Shown piece after piece: positions 21,240 through 31,500 of a stretch of DNA of 64,000 nucleotides. Numbering within the stretch: the first letter of the stretch is position 1; each line of letters opens with the position of its first letter. The translations under genes and the position numbers were made by a program. Source of the DNA: Palaemon carinicauda (Eukaryota > Arthropoda > Malacostraca > Decapoda > Palaemonidae); the NCBI RefSeq assembly GCF_036898095.1, contig NC_090751.1:75123180-75187179 (forward strand). Reading direction: 5' to 3'. The notes beneath the pieces were generated by a model that saw only the letters and a program-made list of their open reading frames with translations, searched no databases and was not told the origin of the DNA.

Positions 21240-22820
21240 TTTTTGTCTTTGAAACATCTCCCTTTAAAAGTATTATGTCTACCCATGATACCAGCCTGCT
21301 CGTCAGCGCTCCATCTCTCGTGCTTGCATGTGCCATCACCCGCCTACCAGCATGCAAACAGCACGCTCAATCCAGTTTTCAACTGCGCGCCAGCGCTCTC
21401 CTGTGCGCCAGATCTCTCCCGCGTGCCAGCGCTCTCCTGTGCGCCAGATCTCTCCCGCGTGCCAGCGCTCTCCTGTGCGCCAGATCTCTCCCGCGTGCAC
21501 GCATCCGGCACTCAACCGTGCGCGCGAACGCTGGCCCATGCGCCAGCCCGCCAATATTCACCTGCGCATGTGCGCCAACAGGCACGTGCACAGGGACCAC
21601 AGAGGTAGTCGCTTGAGTAAAGGCCCTCCTCCATTCCACCGTCGGAAGAAACCTCCCTTTACGCTGAGAGTTCCCCACAGTCAGAGATAAGGAGGGACAC
21701 AACATCCAGGCCTTCGATGTTGGAGTCTTATCTCCTTTCTTGGAAGGAGTCCAAAGACTCCAAGACCCTGCACAAGTCCTCTGCCAGGACTACAAAGACG
21801 GAGACAGCTAGCCACTCGAGGGATGTCCGCAACCCACCCCGGGAAGAGCTCTCGGGGATGGAAGATGGAGGCTTTGCTGCAAATCCGATGTCAGAAGGAG
21901 AGCAACAAGAGTCAGAACATGCATTAGGGTTCTCAACGGGTTTTCCGACCCAGAGATAATTCCATGGGAGGGCAAAGACACTGTCTAAGACTGTGTCTTC
22001 GGCTCCCAGAAACACTCAAAGACCAGTGCACCCCTGCCCTGGTCTCGAGGGTTGAAGGGTGCCAGGGCTAAGATCACCCAACAGCTCTCCGAGTTTGCCT
22101 CCTCCAACCGTTTCGGCTCTACTAACAAGCTCCTCTCACCTCCTCGTGTTCAACAGAGGAGGTGCTTTTGAGATCCTGGGGGAGCCCAGTCCAACTCTTC
22201 CTTTTCACCACTCTCTGGAAGAGCTAACTAGGGGGATCTCTCTGGAGAGACTCCAGCGGGCAGGTCTTTCTTGGCAGCTGAAGTCATTAACCAGGAAAAG
22301 GTCACAAAGTATGCAATGCAGGCTACTTCGTGGCTGGATATCTAGTTAGGGACCTTGAGAATCCTGGTACGAACCGAGGATTTTTCCAAGGAGCGTACCA
22401 GGAAGGCAATGGACACCTTCCTTCTCTCAGGCACTCACACGATTGAGTTTCTTGCCCACCAAGTTTTGAACTTGTTGGCAAACACATCTTGAAACGTCGA
22501 GATGCGTTGTCTGAGAGATTCCACCAGCAGGTCCCCAATGTTGAGATAACTGGGCTAGGCCATTCCTCTCTAGAGGAAGGCCACCTTTTTGAGCCTAGGG
22601 ACGTGGAACTTGCTGCTGAGAGGTGGAGAAAGTCTCATCAGGACTCCCTCCTCCATAGGGCTTTGACATCCAAGCTCTATAAACCTCCAGCACCTCAGCA
22701 GTCCCGTCCAACCAAGACCACAATGACGAAAACAGCAGCGAAGACAGTGGTGTCTAATAAGCCCTTTCCTGTCAAGGATAAAAAAGGCAAGAGGTCCTCC
22801 AAGGGAAGAAAAAATCCTTG
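21240..22820 (+). pseudogene. DIRS 'b' gag-like protein, C-terminal part
   Basis: After an Arg/Cys/Pro-rich repeat region (21300-21600), gag coding remnants continue in shifting frames: TQQLSEFASSNRFGSTNKLL (about 22078-22137), EELTRGISLERLQRAGL (22218-22268), and finally an open frame 22489-22820 (LSERFHQQVP, AERWRKSHQDSLLHRALTSK, YKPPAPQQSRPTKT, ending KDKKGKRSSKGRKNP at a TGA 22818-22820). The very basic Ser/Lys/Arg tail fits nucleic-acid binding. Several stops between 21960 and 22480 make it a relic. Confidence 0.65.
21391..21498 (+). repeat. 36-bp minisatellite, 3 copies, in DIRS 'b' gag tail
   Basis: Three perfect or near-perfect 36-bp units at 21391, 21427 and 21463, beginning cagcgctctcctgtgcgcca. 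36 is a multiple of 3, so frames stay open in both directions. Encoded residues in one plus frame are the unit RSPVRQISPACQ. It sits between the LTR-element insertion and the conserved gag C-terminus. Confidence 0.95.
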
Positions 22821-22899
22821 AGGGAGCAGCCGAGGCCGCAAACGCTAGGATAGGCACTCCCCCTGCTTCTCCACCAGTGGGGGGGATGCCTACAAAGTT

Positions 22900-23856
22900 T
22901 CTCGGACAGGTGGAAGCAACTCGGGGTCAATCCCTGGACAATTTCTGTGATTCGTTTAGGATATTGCGTCCCGTTCATAACATCTCTTACCTCCCCTGAC
23001 CAGGAATCCAGTGTTAATAGACTTCCTTGCCATGGGCAGCAAGGGGGCAAGCCCTTTGGGCAGAAGTGCAGACCCTGTTGAAGAAGGGGGTCCTCAGGCT
23101 GCTTCAGTTGACTCTTTCTTGTAAGAAAGGCGTCTGGAGGCTGGAGACCACTCATCGACCTCTCAGCCCTGAAGAAGTTTGTCAAACAAACTCCGTTCAG
23201 CATGAAGACGGCAGACACGGTCAGACTAGCGGTAAGACCTCAGGACTTCATGTGTACACTGGACCTAAAGGACGCGTACTTCCAGATCCCAGTCCATCCG
23301 TCTTCTAGGAAGCACTTGAGATTAGACAACAGAAAGTACCAGTTCAAGGTGCTGTGCTTCGGTCTTTCCATAGCACCTCAAGTTTTCACCAGAGTGTTTA
23401 CCCTAGTGTCATCTTGGGCACACAGGATTGGCATCTGTCTCCTCCGCTATCTGGACGACTTTGCCAAGAGCTGGGGATCATGGTAAATCTCGAGGTCATC
23501 CCTGCTTCCTACACAGAGACTGGTATACCTAACCATGATTATAGACACCAATCTCCACAAAGCCTTAAAGCCTTCCCATCAGACTACAGGATAACAAGGC
23601 TGAGAAAGGTCGCAAGACCTTTTCTCAGACAAGAAGAACTTCCATCCCAAATGTGGTTACGTCTTCTTGGTCACCTTTCATCACTGGCCTCTCTAGTTCC
23701 CAATGGTCGCCTCAGGATGAGATCCCTCCAGTGGCGACTCAAGTCCCCGGTGGAATCAGACCTCCGATTCCCTGGACATCCGGATCCCCATGGGATCAGC
23801 GGAACTGACAGACCTCGAGTGGTGGGTGGCAGACGAGAATCTACGAAAGGGAGTGG

Positions 23857-23925
<69 letters not shown>

Positions 23926-24180
23926 GAAATCTCCTAGAAATGAAGGCCGTCTTTTTGGTCCCTCAACAATTCCTGGCGGGCCACTCAGTGGTGGTGATGA
24001 GCGACTAGTGGCTTACATCAACGATCAAGGAGGTACTTTTGCGCAGCACCAATCCCATCTAGCAGGAGAGATACTGAGATGGGCCGAGATCCACTTGTTA
24101 CTAATATCGGCACGTTTCATTCCGGGCAAAAGGAATGTGCTCGCCGACAACCTGAGCAGAGCATCTCAGATAGTGAGTAC
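22900..24180 (+). pseudogene. DIRS 'b' reverse transcriptase / RNase H
   Basis: RT motifs in order: GGWRPLIDLSALKKFVKQTP (about 23137-23196), DFMCTLDLKDAYFQIP (23245-23292), VLCFGLSIAPQVFTRVF (23348-23398) and the catalytic RYLDDF (23445-23462). This is DIRS-type RT with the 'DLKDAYF' wording. RNase H follows (RLLGHLSSLASLVP near 23660, then MSDEWL-type motif near 24000, and FIPGKRNVLADNLS at 24117-24158). A (CT)n run of about 67 bases lies inside RNase H at 23857-23923. Frame shifts near 23480 and 24005. Long open frames here (one of 598 codons from 23354) mix true and shadow frames. Confidence 0.8.
23857..23923 (+). repeat. (CT)n microsatellite inside RNase H coding region
   Basis: About 33 CT units, flanked by coding matches on both sides (WWVADENLRKG before, EMKAVFLVPQQFLAGH after). 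It is an expansion within the coding sequence of this copy. Confidence 0.95.
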
Positions 24181-24189
24181 CGAGTGGTC

Positions 24190-25680
24190 TTTGGATCATC
24201 TAGTAGCCAACAGTCCTGACTTTGTGGGGTTCTCCGACAGTGGACCTCTTCGCAATGGCCCTGGACTTCAGACTCCCATTGTATTGTTCCCCAGTCCCAG
24301 ACCCCAAGGCTCTCTGGCAGGATGCATTCCAACAACGGTGGGACAACATCGACGTTTACGCCTTTCCCCCGTTCTGTCTGATGAGGAGGGTACTCAACAA
24401 GGCCAGAACATTGGTCAATCTTTCAACGACTCTCATAGCTCCGCTATGGCATCATGCAGAATGGTTTCCGGACTTTCTGCAACTCCTAACGGAGCCCCCG
24501 AGAGAACTCCCTCCATGACACGATCTACTCAAACAACCACATGCCAACATATTTCACAAAGCCGTAGCTTCGCCACGACTTCCACGCCTGGAGACTATCC
24601 AGCATCTCCTCTCTCAGAGAGGATTTTTGCAACTAGTTGTGATTTGGATGTTGGGACACCTGCGAAAAGTCATCAACAGCAGTTTACCAGGCAAAGTGGA
24701 AAGTATCCTGTGGTTGTTGTCGTGGAAGGGGTGTCTTCTCTCGATGCCACTATTCTAGCAATAGCGGAGTTCCTCGTGTATTTGCATGAAGAAATGCGCC
24801 TGTCAGTCTCGGCAATAAAAGACTATTGCTTAGCCTTAAGCCTAGCCTTTAGACTAAAAGGAATGGACATTTCTTCATCGCTAGAACTTTCCTTACTCAT
24901 ACGGAGTTATGAACTTACCTGTCCGCAGTCTGAAGTGAGACCTTCCCCATGGAACATGGTTCGAGTTCTCAGGTCTCTTAAGAGACTGCCCTATGAACCA
25001 TTATGCCAGGCAACAGATCGCCACCTGACTTGGAAGACGGTTTTCCTGCTAGCTTTGGCTTCAGCCAAACGAGTCGGTGAACTATATGGTCTCATACGAC
25101 ATCGCCCATTTAAGGGGATGGGGAGAGGTAACGTTCAGCTTTGTCCCTGAGTTTATTGCTAAGACTCAGAACCCGGGGAGTAGTCGGATCCATGATTCGC
25201 CTCCTTCCGGATTTCGAGTCTTCGTTCTGTGACAGATGACCCAGACCATCTCTTACTCTGCCCAGTGAGGAGTTTGAGGCTGTACCTTAAGAGAACAGCC
25301 GCAGCCCGTCCTTGTGTGCCTGCACTATTCGTCAGCACATGAAGGACCAAGAGGAGGGGTCACCAAGAACACCATCTAAGCGTGGATTCGCAAGGGCATA
25401 GACCATGCATTGAATCCAGACCCTCCTTCACGTCGCCCCAGAGCTCGTGATGTCGGGCGTAGCTACGTCCCTGACATTCAAGAGAAACTTCTCAGTGACG
25501 CAGGTTCTTCAAGCTGGGGAGTGGAATCATCAGACCATATTCACATTCCACTGCCTGCAAGACGTAACCCACAGGAGACTCGATACGTTCTCTATCGGTC
25601 CTGTGGTGGCTGCACAACAGCTGGTTTAAGACATCAAGCTCCTTATTGGACAAGTAGCAGAAGGTTGAGGGCATTGTTAC
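24190..25680 (+). pseudogene. DIRS 'b' post-RNase H region and tyrosine recombinase
   Basis: Between RNase H and recombinase: SPTVDLFAMALDFRLPLY, DNIDVYAFPPFCLMRRVL, TLIAPLWHHAEWFPDFL (24225-24480), typical of DIRS. Recombinase N-domain about 24690-24930 (VSSLDATILAIAEFLVYL, MRLSVSAIKDYCLALSLAF). Catalytic part: first Arg in LALASAKRVGELYGL (25052-25096). Past a frameshift near 25100 come VATSLTFKRNFSVTQVLQAG (25460-25517) and FTFHCLQDVTHRRLDTFSIG (about 25542-25601). The H-x-x-R box reads R-D-V-G and the catalytic Tyr position reads Cys (HCLQD where Tyr-Leu is expected). It integrates the element in active relatives; this copy cannot. Confidence 0.75.
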
Positions 25681-26078
25681 CCAGTTTTAGTGTGTGTGAA
25701 TGAAAAGGTTTGACTGGCTCGTATTCTTTTCTTCATCCTGTGTACCTAGTATTAAGACTAATACTGTTGCGTCCCCATACCCTCGTGAGGTGGTATTGGG
25801 GAAAGTGTTGGTTTACAACAGTTTTTCCTTCTAAAGACTCGGAATACAGTAGACCCCTGGGGTACGGCGTCCCCACCTTACGTTTTTTTTCACGTTACGG
25901 TGTGGAATACTGTACGATGTTTTTTCGTCACCCTCTTTACGACATTTTCCCCACCATACGGCATCGAATTCCAAAATTCAAACATAGGCGGTGTTTACGC
26001 GTACGACTGTGCGAGTCAGTAGCCTATCACCGCGCTCATACGTCACTGCATACGTCACTAAGAAGCTGGTCTGCTATT

Positions 26079-26465
26079 GGTCGGCGTCACAGCATCACTA
26101 AGATGCCGATACGCTATTGGCCGAAATCCCTCCCACAATGCCTGAGAGAGATGCTGCCTCTCTCTCTCTTTGTTATACGCGCGCTCAGTTCAGAATCTCG
26201 TGTGCGTTTCGTAAAGACTTGATCTCATGTGAGTCCTTACGTATCGTATTTTTTGTGCATTTTAGTGGTCGGCGTCACAGTGTCACCAAGATGCCGATAC
26301 GCTATTGGCCGAAATCCCTCCCACAATGCCTGAGAGAGATGCTGCCTCTCTCTCTCTCTTTGTTATACGCGCGCCCAGTTCAGAATCTTGTGTGCGTTTC
26401 GTAAAGACTTGATCTCGTGTGAGTGCTTACGATATCGTATTTTTTTTGCATTTTAGTGCTTAATT
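26079..26465 (+). repeat. Tandem duplication (~198 bp) upstream of Tigger transposase
   Basis: Two direct copies starting ggtcggcgtcacag at 26079 and 26277, nearly identical to about 26460 (bases differ at a few sites). Each contains gccgatacgctattggccga (near 26104), a short CT run and gcattttagt. Position just before ATG 26486 makes it the likely 5' UTR/promoter region. Confidence 0.9.
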
Positions 26466-26485
26466 CTAACTTTAATTCGTTAGCC

Positions 26486-28262
26486 ATGGGTCCCAAGATT
26501 GCTTGTGATGTTAAAGGGAGAAGTAAGAAGATAATTACTATGGAAACGAAGCTGGAGATAATAAAGAAATACAAAAAAGGCATGCGCATCGTTACCCTCG
26601 CTAGTACGTATATCCGTAACCAGTCCACGATTGGTACATTTGTCAAGAACAAGGAAGCCATTAAAGCAAGTAAGTCTTCTAAAGGCATGACTGTCCTTGC
26701 CAGTGGAAGGACCTCAATCAACGACGAGATGGAGAGACTCCTTCTTCTATGGATTAAAGAGAAGGAAATCACTGGTGATACACTCATGCAATCGGTAATT
26801 TCGCACAAGGCGAGCGCCATCTTCGCCGATCTCGTGGAAGCCCAGAGAGACGGCGGAGACGAAGGAACGTCTCGGCAAGCCCCCCAAGAGTTCAAGGCTT
26901 CTCATGGGTGGTTTGATCGTTTTAGGAAGAGGACTGGTATTCACTCAGTCTTCAGGCATGGAGAGTCGGCCATTTCTGACAAGAAAGCAGCAGAAGAATT
27001 CCTTTAGATGTTTGAGAAATTAATTTACAGAGAAGGCTACATTCCTCAGCAAGTGTATAACTCTGATGAAACTGGCCTTTTCTGGAAGAAAATGACCCGC
27101 CGTACATATATCACAGCTGAAGAAAAGAAACTTCCTGGTCATAAACTGATGAAGGACAGACTTATGCTGGCATTTTGTGCAAATGCCAGTAGGGATTTGA
27201 AAATTAAGCCCCTACTGGTATACCACTCAGAAAATCCTCATGCCTTCAAGGCACAAAATATCACGAAGGAGAGGCTCTTGGTATTTTGGAGGTCTAATGC
27301 CAAGGCCGGGGTCACCAGGACCATATTTATTGAGTGGATAAACGTCTGCTTCGGTCCTGCTGTCAAGAACTTTTTAGAAGAGTATAATCTTCCTCTCAAA
27401 TGTCTCCTGGTACTGGACAATGCCCCTGCTCACCCTTCTGGCCTCGAGGACATCATTCATCCTGACTCCTCCTTCATCAAGGTTCTCTATCTGCCACCAA
27501 ACACCAACCCTCTCCTCCAGCCTATGGACCAGCAAGTGATTGCCAACTTTAAGAAGCTTTACACGAAGCATCTGTTCAAAAGATGCTTCGAAGTGACCGA
27601 AAGCACTCAACTCACCCTCCGTGAATTTGGAAGGGGCATTTTGACATCGTTCAATGCCAAGATGATCGACACAGCTTGGAATGAGGTTTCACGGCGCACC
27701 TTGAATTCCTCATGGAAGAAATTGTGGCCAGCTGCTGTGGCGGAACGAGACTTTGAAGGTTTCGATCCCTCAACCGAAGACGAGGCCGTTGATGATCCTG
27801 CCCCTGAGGGTGATGTTGAGGAAATAATTTCAATCGGGAGGTCCATGGGTCTTGTTGTCGATGCGGCTGACGTCCATAACCTTATCGAGGAGCACAGGGA
27901 GGAGCTTATGACTGAAGACTTGAAGGAGTTGGAGGCAATGCAGTTGACCATCACTCAAGAAGAGCACAGCTCTAGTGGTGGCGAGGATGGGAGGGGAAAC
28001 TGAAGAAACGACATCGGCAGAAATAAGGGAAGCTATCGGTTGGTATGAAAACCTTACGAGTTTCATTGAAAAAAAAAAAAACCCAGAAAAACTTCACACA
28101 GGTTGTCTTATGGAGAGTGTTAATGACAAGTGTATGAGTCATTTTAAAAATATGTTGAATCGTCAGAAACGGGCTTCTTTGGATAGATATTTCTCCAAAA
28201 GAGAAGTGTCAGAAAGAAAAGATGATATAAGTGATTCTGTTAAAAAAGCTAAAAAAGATTAA
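26486..28262 (+). pseudogene. Tigger-family transposase (one internal stop, one frameshift)
   Basis: Starts at ATG 26486 (MGPKIACDVKGRSKKIIT). Residues 10-60 form a CENP-B/psq-type HTH (METKLEIIKKYKKGMRIVTL, NQSTIGTFVKNKEAIK) followed by the second DNA-binding domain (HGWFDRFRKRTGIH). The DDE domain has VYNSDETGLFWK (first Asp, about 27055), CLLVLDNAPAHPSG (second Asp, about 27405) and LLQPMDQQVIANFK (third Asp, about 27520), 30 residues or so apart, as in pogo/Tigger. One in-frame TAG (27005-27007) splits it; a frameshift near 27995 separates the C-tail (FKNMLNRQKRASLDRYFSK, to 28262). Otherwise the frame is whole, so this copy was active not long ago. Confidence 0.9.
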
Positions 28263-28507
28263 TTTTTTAAGTTCTTAAAAAAAAATCTTAAAAAAAATAT
28301 CAAAAGACAAAAATAATAAAAAAAAAAAAGCATTTTTAATTTTAAGTGTTTAATAGTAGGAATAAATTTATTATTAAGTGTACATAACATAATTAGCATT
28401 GATATGTTTTTATATCTACCGTCCCCTCCTCCCTCTGCCTCCACCCACTACCAGCTCAAGTCACGTCACTCCAAAGGTAAATAAAATTTAATTTTTCCTT
28501 TACAGTA

Positions 28508-28789
28508 CAGTACAGTGGAACCTCTACATACGATCTTAATTTGTTCCAGAGACTGCTTCGTATGTTAAAACAATCGTATGTTGGAGCAAATATTCCCATA
28601 AGAATACACTGTAATTTGTATAATTCGTTCCACAGCCCAAAAACCTATAATAACCCCCTTAATAAATTACTACATATAATTACACATAATAACATAATTG
28701 CATAATATGGAACAAGGATGTAAAAAAGATAATTATAAAGAAATAATGAATAAAAAATGTGTTTTTATTGTCACTTTACCTTAGAGACA
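28508..28789 (+). mobile_element. Tigger-like terminus of a second element
   Basis: Starts CAGTGGAACCTCTACATACG after TA (28506-28507). The next ~100 bp contain an internal near-palindrome (atacgatcttaatttgttcc against gaacaaattaag-like sequence in other members) and are AT-rich. Only one end is seen; the rest may be lost. The element merges into the piggyBac fragment without a visible border. Confidence 0.45.
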
Positions 28790-29216
28790 GGTAACTACAT
28801 GAGGCTCTTTGCTTACCTCCTGGACCTGATCATCTGCAACGCTTGGATTTTGTACAAGAGGGATTGCTTGGCTTTGCTGGAGAACCCAAAGCCCCTCAAG
28901 GACTTCCGACTGGATATCTCAAATTGGCTGAGAAGTTTCAAGACATCAAACTTCAAGATTACTAGGAATTCTCTTGGCACCAGGGATGTTGCTTTGCCCA
29001 AAAGGGTCCAACGGGCAGTTTTGCCAAGTGTAGAGTCACGCCAGGATGCCACTGCCCTACACATGCCAAAGCATGTCACCATGAGGCAGACCTGTAAGTT
29101 CTGTTCTACTGCAGGCCACATCCACAGGTCTCGCTGCATATGTGAGGAGTGCAAGGTGGCCGTTTGCCTCACTGAAAGTCGAAATTGTTTTGCTTTGTTC
29201 AATAAGATTTCTAAGT
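28790..29216 (+). pseudogene. piggyBac-type transposase, C-terminal fragment
   Basis: Open frame 28757-29218; from about 28796 it reads MRLFAYLLDLIICNAWILYK, then LKDFRLDISNWL and a Cys-rich tail CKFCSTAGHIHRSRCICEEC followed by CLTESRNCFALFNK. The 'LLDL-x3-NAW-x-LY' block and terminal cross-brace Cys domain are hallmarks of piggyBac transposases. The Cys-rich domain binds the transposon ends. The DDD catalytic part is missing upstream, so it is a relic, but its 140 codons are open. A possible 3' end is gaagggttaa near 29735, a TTAA-containing site. Confidence 0.7.
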
Positions 29217-29859
29217 AATTTTTTTTGCTCTTTTTCACTAGATTTTAGAGTAAGTTTTATAATGTTTCTATTTTTTCAATTATGAGTAAGGTTTAATATA
29301 TTTTGTGCATTTTCATAGTATTTTTGTATTTTTATAGTATTTTTGTATTTATTGTATATTGTATTTTCTTATATTTGTAACGTATTTCTTATTTAATTAA
29401 ATTGTTAAGCAATATACGTGTTTCTGTTATACATTGGAACTATAAAAAAACTGTTTAATCAATGATAATCATATGATTTGTGGGCGAATCAACATTAGTA
29501 GAAACTTCAAAATCTGTTCCGTTAAGGTCCAATAGATCCCATATGGGATGAGTGTGGTTCGCCTAAACTCGCCCAAGGCCCCCAAATGGGATACTTCATT
29601 GCATGCAATTATTTCGCTAATTTGGAAATTTTTTTAAAAGTACACAGGAGTAAAAATATATTGTATTTACTAATACTACAACATACTAAAAGGAATTTTT
29701 AAAGTTTCCCATAAAACCTAGGGTGGACTTTGAAGGGTTAAGGGGACCGTCCGCCATGGGGTTTTGACATAACTTTCAGAAATCGAAAATCGCTTTATTG
29801 CTTCTATGTATGCGTAAACATATCGTACATGCTCCCCAGAAGTTGCAGCCAATTATTTT
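29217..29859. other. AT-rich stretch, no gene seen
   Basis: No open frames of note; a possible piggyBac-type end (aagggttaagggg near 29735-29747) and the start of the repeat that follows are the only points. Confidence 0.5.
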
Positions 29860-30304
29860 TACAAATAACGAAGATATAGCGGTCTTCAAATGATGACGTC
29901 ATCCTTACTGTGTCGTCTGCATGACTGAGTTTGACAAAATTGTCTTTGTGTGTTATTTTTGCATATCTATAGAGATTTTTCACTTATGTTTTGAGCTACC
30001 GTACGTCTGGCAGAAATGGAAGGCATTGGTAGAGTGTAGTTGAACGAAATCTACTCCTAAGAGAACAGAAGCCAGAGTTTCCAAACACTTATAGAAGTTA
30101 TATTGCATGTGTTTGTTTACTTGAAGTTTGTATGTACATTGTGTTTTCACAATGTCCTCGGGAACTTTATAGCAAGGCCAATTTACCCAAGGTCATAAAA
30201 AGAACAAATAGTCAATCATTTTTCCAAACAATAAAGATATAGCGGTCTTTAATTGATGACGTCATCCTCACTGCGTCGTCTACATGACGTTTAGCAGAAT
30301 CGTA

Positions 30305-30378
<74 letters not shown>

Positions 30379-30416
30379 CTGTTTTTGTTTCTTGTCCTAT
30401 TGTGTGTTTTATTGGA

Positions 30417-30464
<48 letters not shown>

Positions 30465-30690
30465 GTTTCGATATATCGTACTTCTGGCAGAAATGAAAGG
30501 CATTGGTAGAGGGTAGATAAATGAAAACTACCAGCTACGAGAACATCAGCACAGTTTCCAAAGACATAGAAATTATAATGCTTGTGTTTATTTACTTGAA
30601 GTTCGTATGTAGATTGTGCTTTCACAACGTCCTCTGGAACTTTATAGCAATGCCAATGTTACATAAGGTGATAGAAAGAACAAAAATTAA
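29860..30690 (+). repeat. ~360-bp tandem duplication, second copy expanded by (CT)n
   Basis: Copies start near 29867 and 30229 with gatatagcggtctt. Shared later blocks include gcagaaatg-aaggcattggt (30011 and 30487) and acttgaagtt, tatgta, attgtg, tttcacaa (30120 and 30595). In copy two the middle is replaced by (CT)n at 30307-30374 and 30419-30460. No coding potential. Confidence 0.85.
30307..30460 (+). repeat. Two (CT)n microsatellites
   Basis: 30307-30374 and 30419-30460, separated by 44 bp (ttgtcctattgtgtg). Confidence 0.95.
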
Positions 30691-31000
30691 GTGGAGAACA
30701 AGAAAAAAGAACCAAGAAAGAGGGAAACATGAATAAGACTACAAAGCTGAAACCTGCTAACTAAAACACTGGCAACAATGAGAGATCGCTGGCAACTCGT
30801 AACATAGGAATAGTAAACTGAGGGTTCAAATACTTCTTTTAGGGTGCATTTATGTAAGAATAAATAATAAAAGTTATAATAATATTATCTTGATTTCTTT
30901 AAGAAAAGAAGCTAAAATTTGTTGCAAATCTTTGGGAGCTCATAACTCAAAAACATACTTATTCACACTTAGGTACATTTTTCTTACTTATTTGTTGTTC
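30691..31000. other. No gene seen
   Basis: AT-rich, no repeat or frame noticed, ends at the N gap. Confidence 0.5.
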
Positions 31001-31500
31001 NNNNNNNNNNNNNNNNNNNNNNNNNNNNNNNNNNNNNNNNNNNNNNNNNNNNNNNNNNNNNNNNNNNNNNNNNNNNNNNNNNNNNNNNNNNNNNNNNNNN
31101 NNNNNNNNNNNNNNNNNNNNNNNNNNNNNNNNNNNNNNNNNNNNNNNNNNNNNNNNNNNNNNNNNNNNNNNNNNNNNNNNNNNNNNNNNNNNNNNNNNNN
31201 NNNNNNNNNNNNNNNNNNNNNNNNNNNNNNNNNNNNNNNNNNNNNNNNNNNNNNNNNNNNNNNNNNNNNNNNNNNNNNNNNNNNNNNNNNNNNNNNNNNN
31301 NNNNNNNNNNNNNNNNNNNNNNNNNNNNNNNNNNNNNNNNNNNNNNNNNNNNNNNNNNNNNNNNNNNNNNNNNNNNNNNNNNNNNNNNNNNNNNNNNNNN
31401 NNNNNNNNNNNNNNNNNNNNNNNNNNNNNNNNNNNNNNNNNNNNNNNNNNNNNNNNNNNNNNNNNNNNNNNNNNNNNNNNNNNNNNNNNNNNNNNNNNNN
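31001..31500. other. Assembly gap of exactly 500 N
   Basis: Fixed-size gap like 843-1342; real spacing unknown. Confidence 0.98.

Larger units (their letters stand above)
10961..25844 (+). mobile_element. DIRS-like retrotransposon 'b', split by an LTR retrotransposon and cut by Tigger
   Basis: Plus-strand element in two pieces: 10961-12514 (terminal repeat and gag N-part) and 21134-25844 (gag C-part, RT, RNase H, tyrosine recombinase). The 8.6-kb LTR element sits between, inside gag. Order and strand agree across the split, so one element is the simplest reading, though a small piece (21134-21300) is not assigned and no clean target duplication was found. DIRS elements use a tyrosine recombinase and lack protease and integrase; the catalytic domains here fit that. 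The 3' end is truncated by the Tigger insertion at 25847. Confidence 0.75.
25847..28506 (+). mobile_element. pogo/Tigger DNA transposon with nearly complete transposase
   Basis: The left terminus CAGTAGACCCCTGGGGTACG follows TA at 25845-25846 and interrupts the 3' end of DIRS 'b'. The transposase occupies 26486-28262. The 3' part (28263-28505) is A-rich UTR. No inverted copy of the left terminus was found on the right, where a second element starts at 28508; the right end is therefore missing or displaced. A ~198-bp tandem duplication sits upstream of the start codon. Confidence 0.75.

Noticed and set aside
23354..25150. 598-codon continuous open frame
   Set aside because: It mixes a shadow frame of RT, a (CT)n run and the true recombinase frame; not one gene.
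28263..28506. Right terminal repeat of the Tigger copy
   Set aside because: No inverse of CAGTAGACCCCTGG found; the CAG at 28508 is in direct orientation and starts another element.
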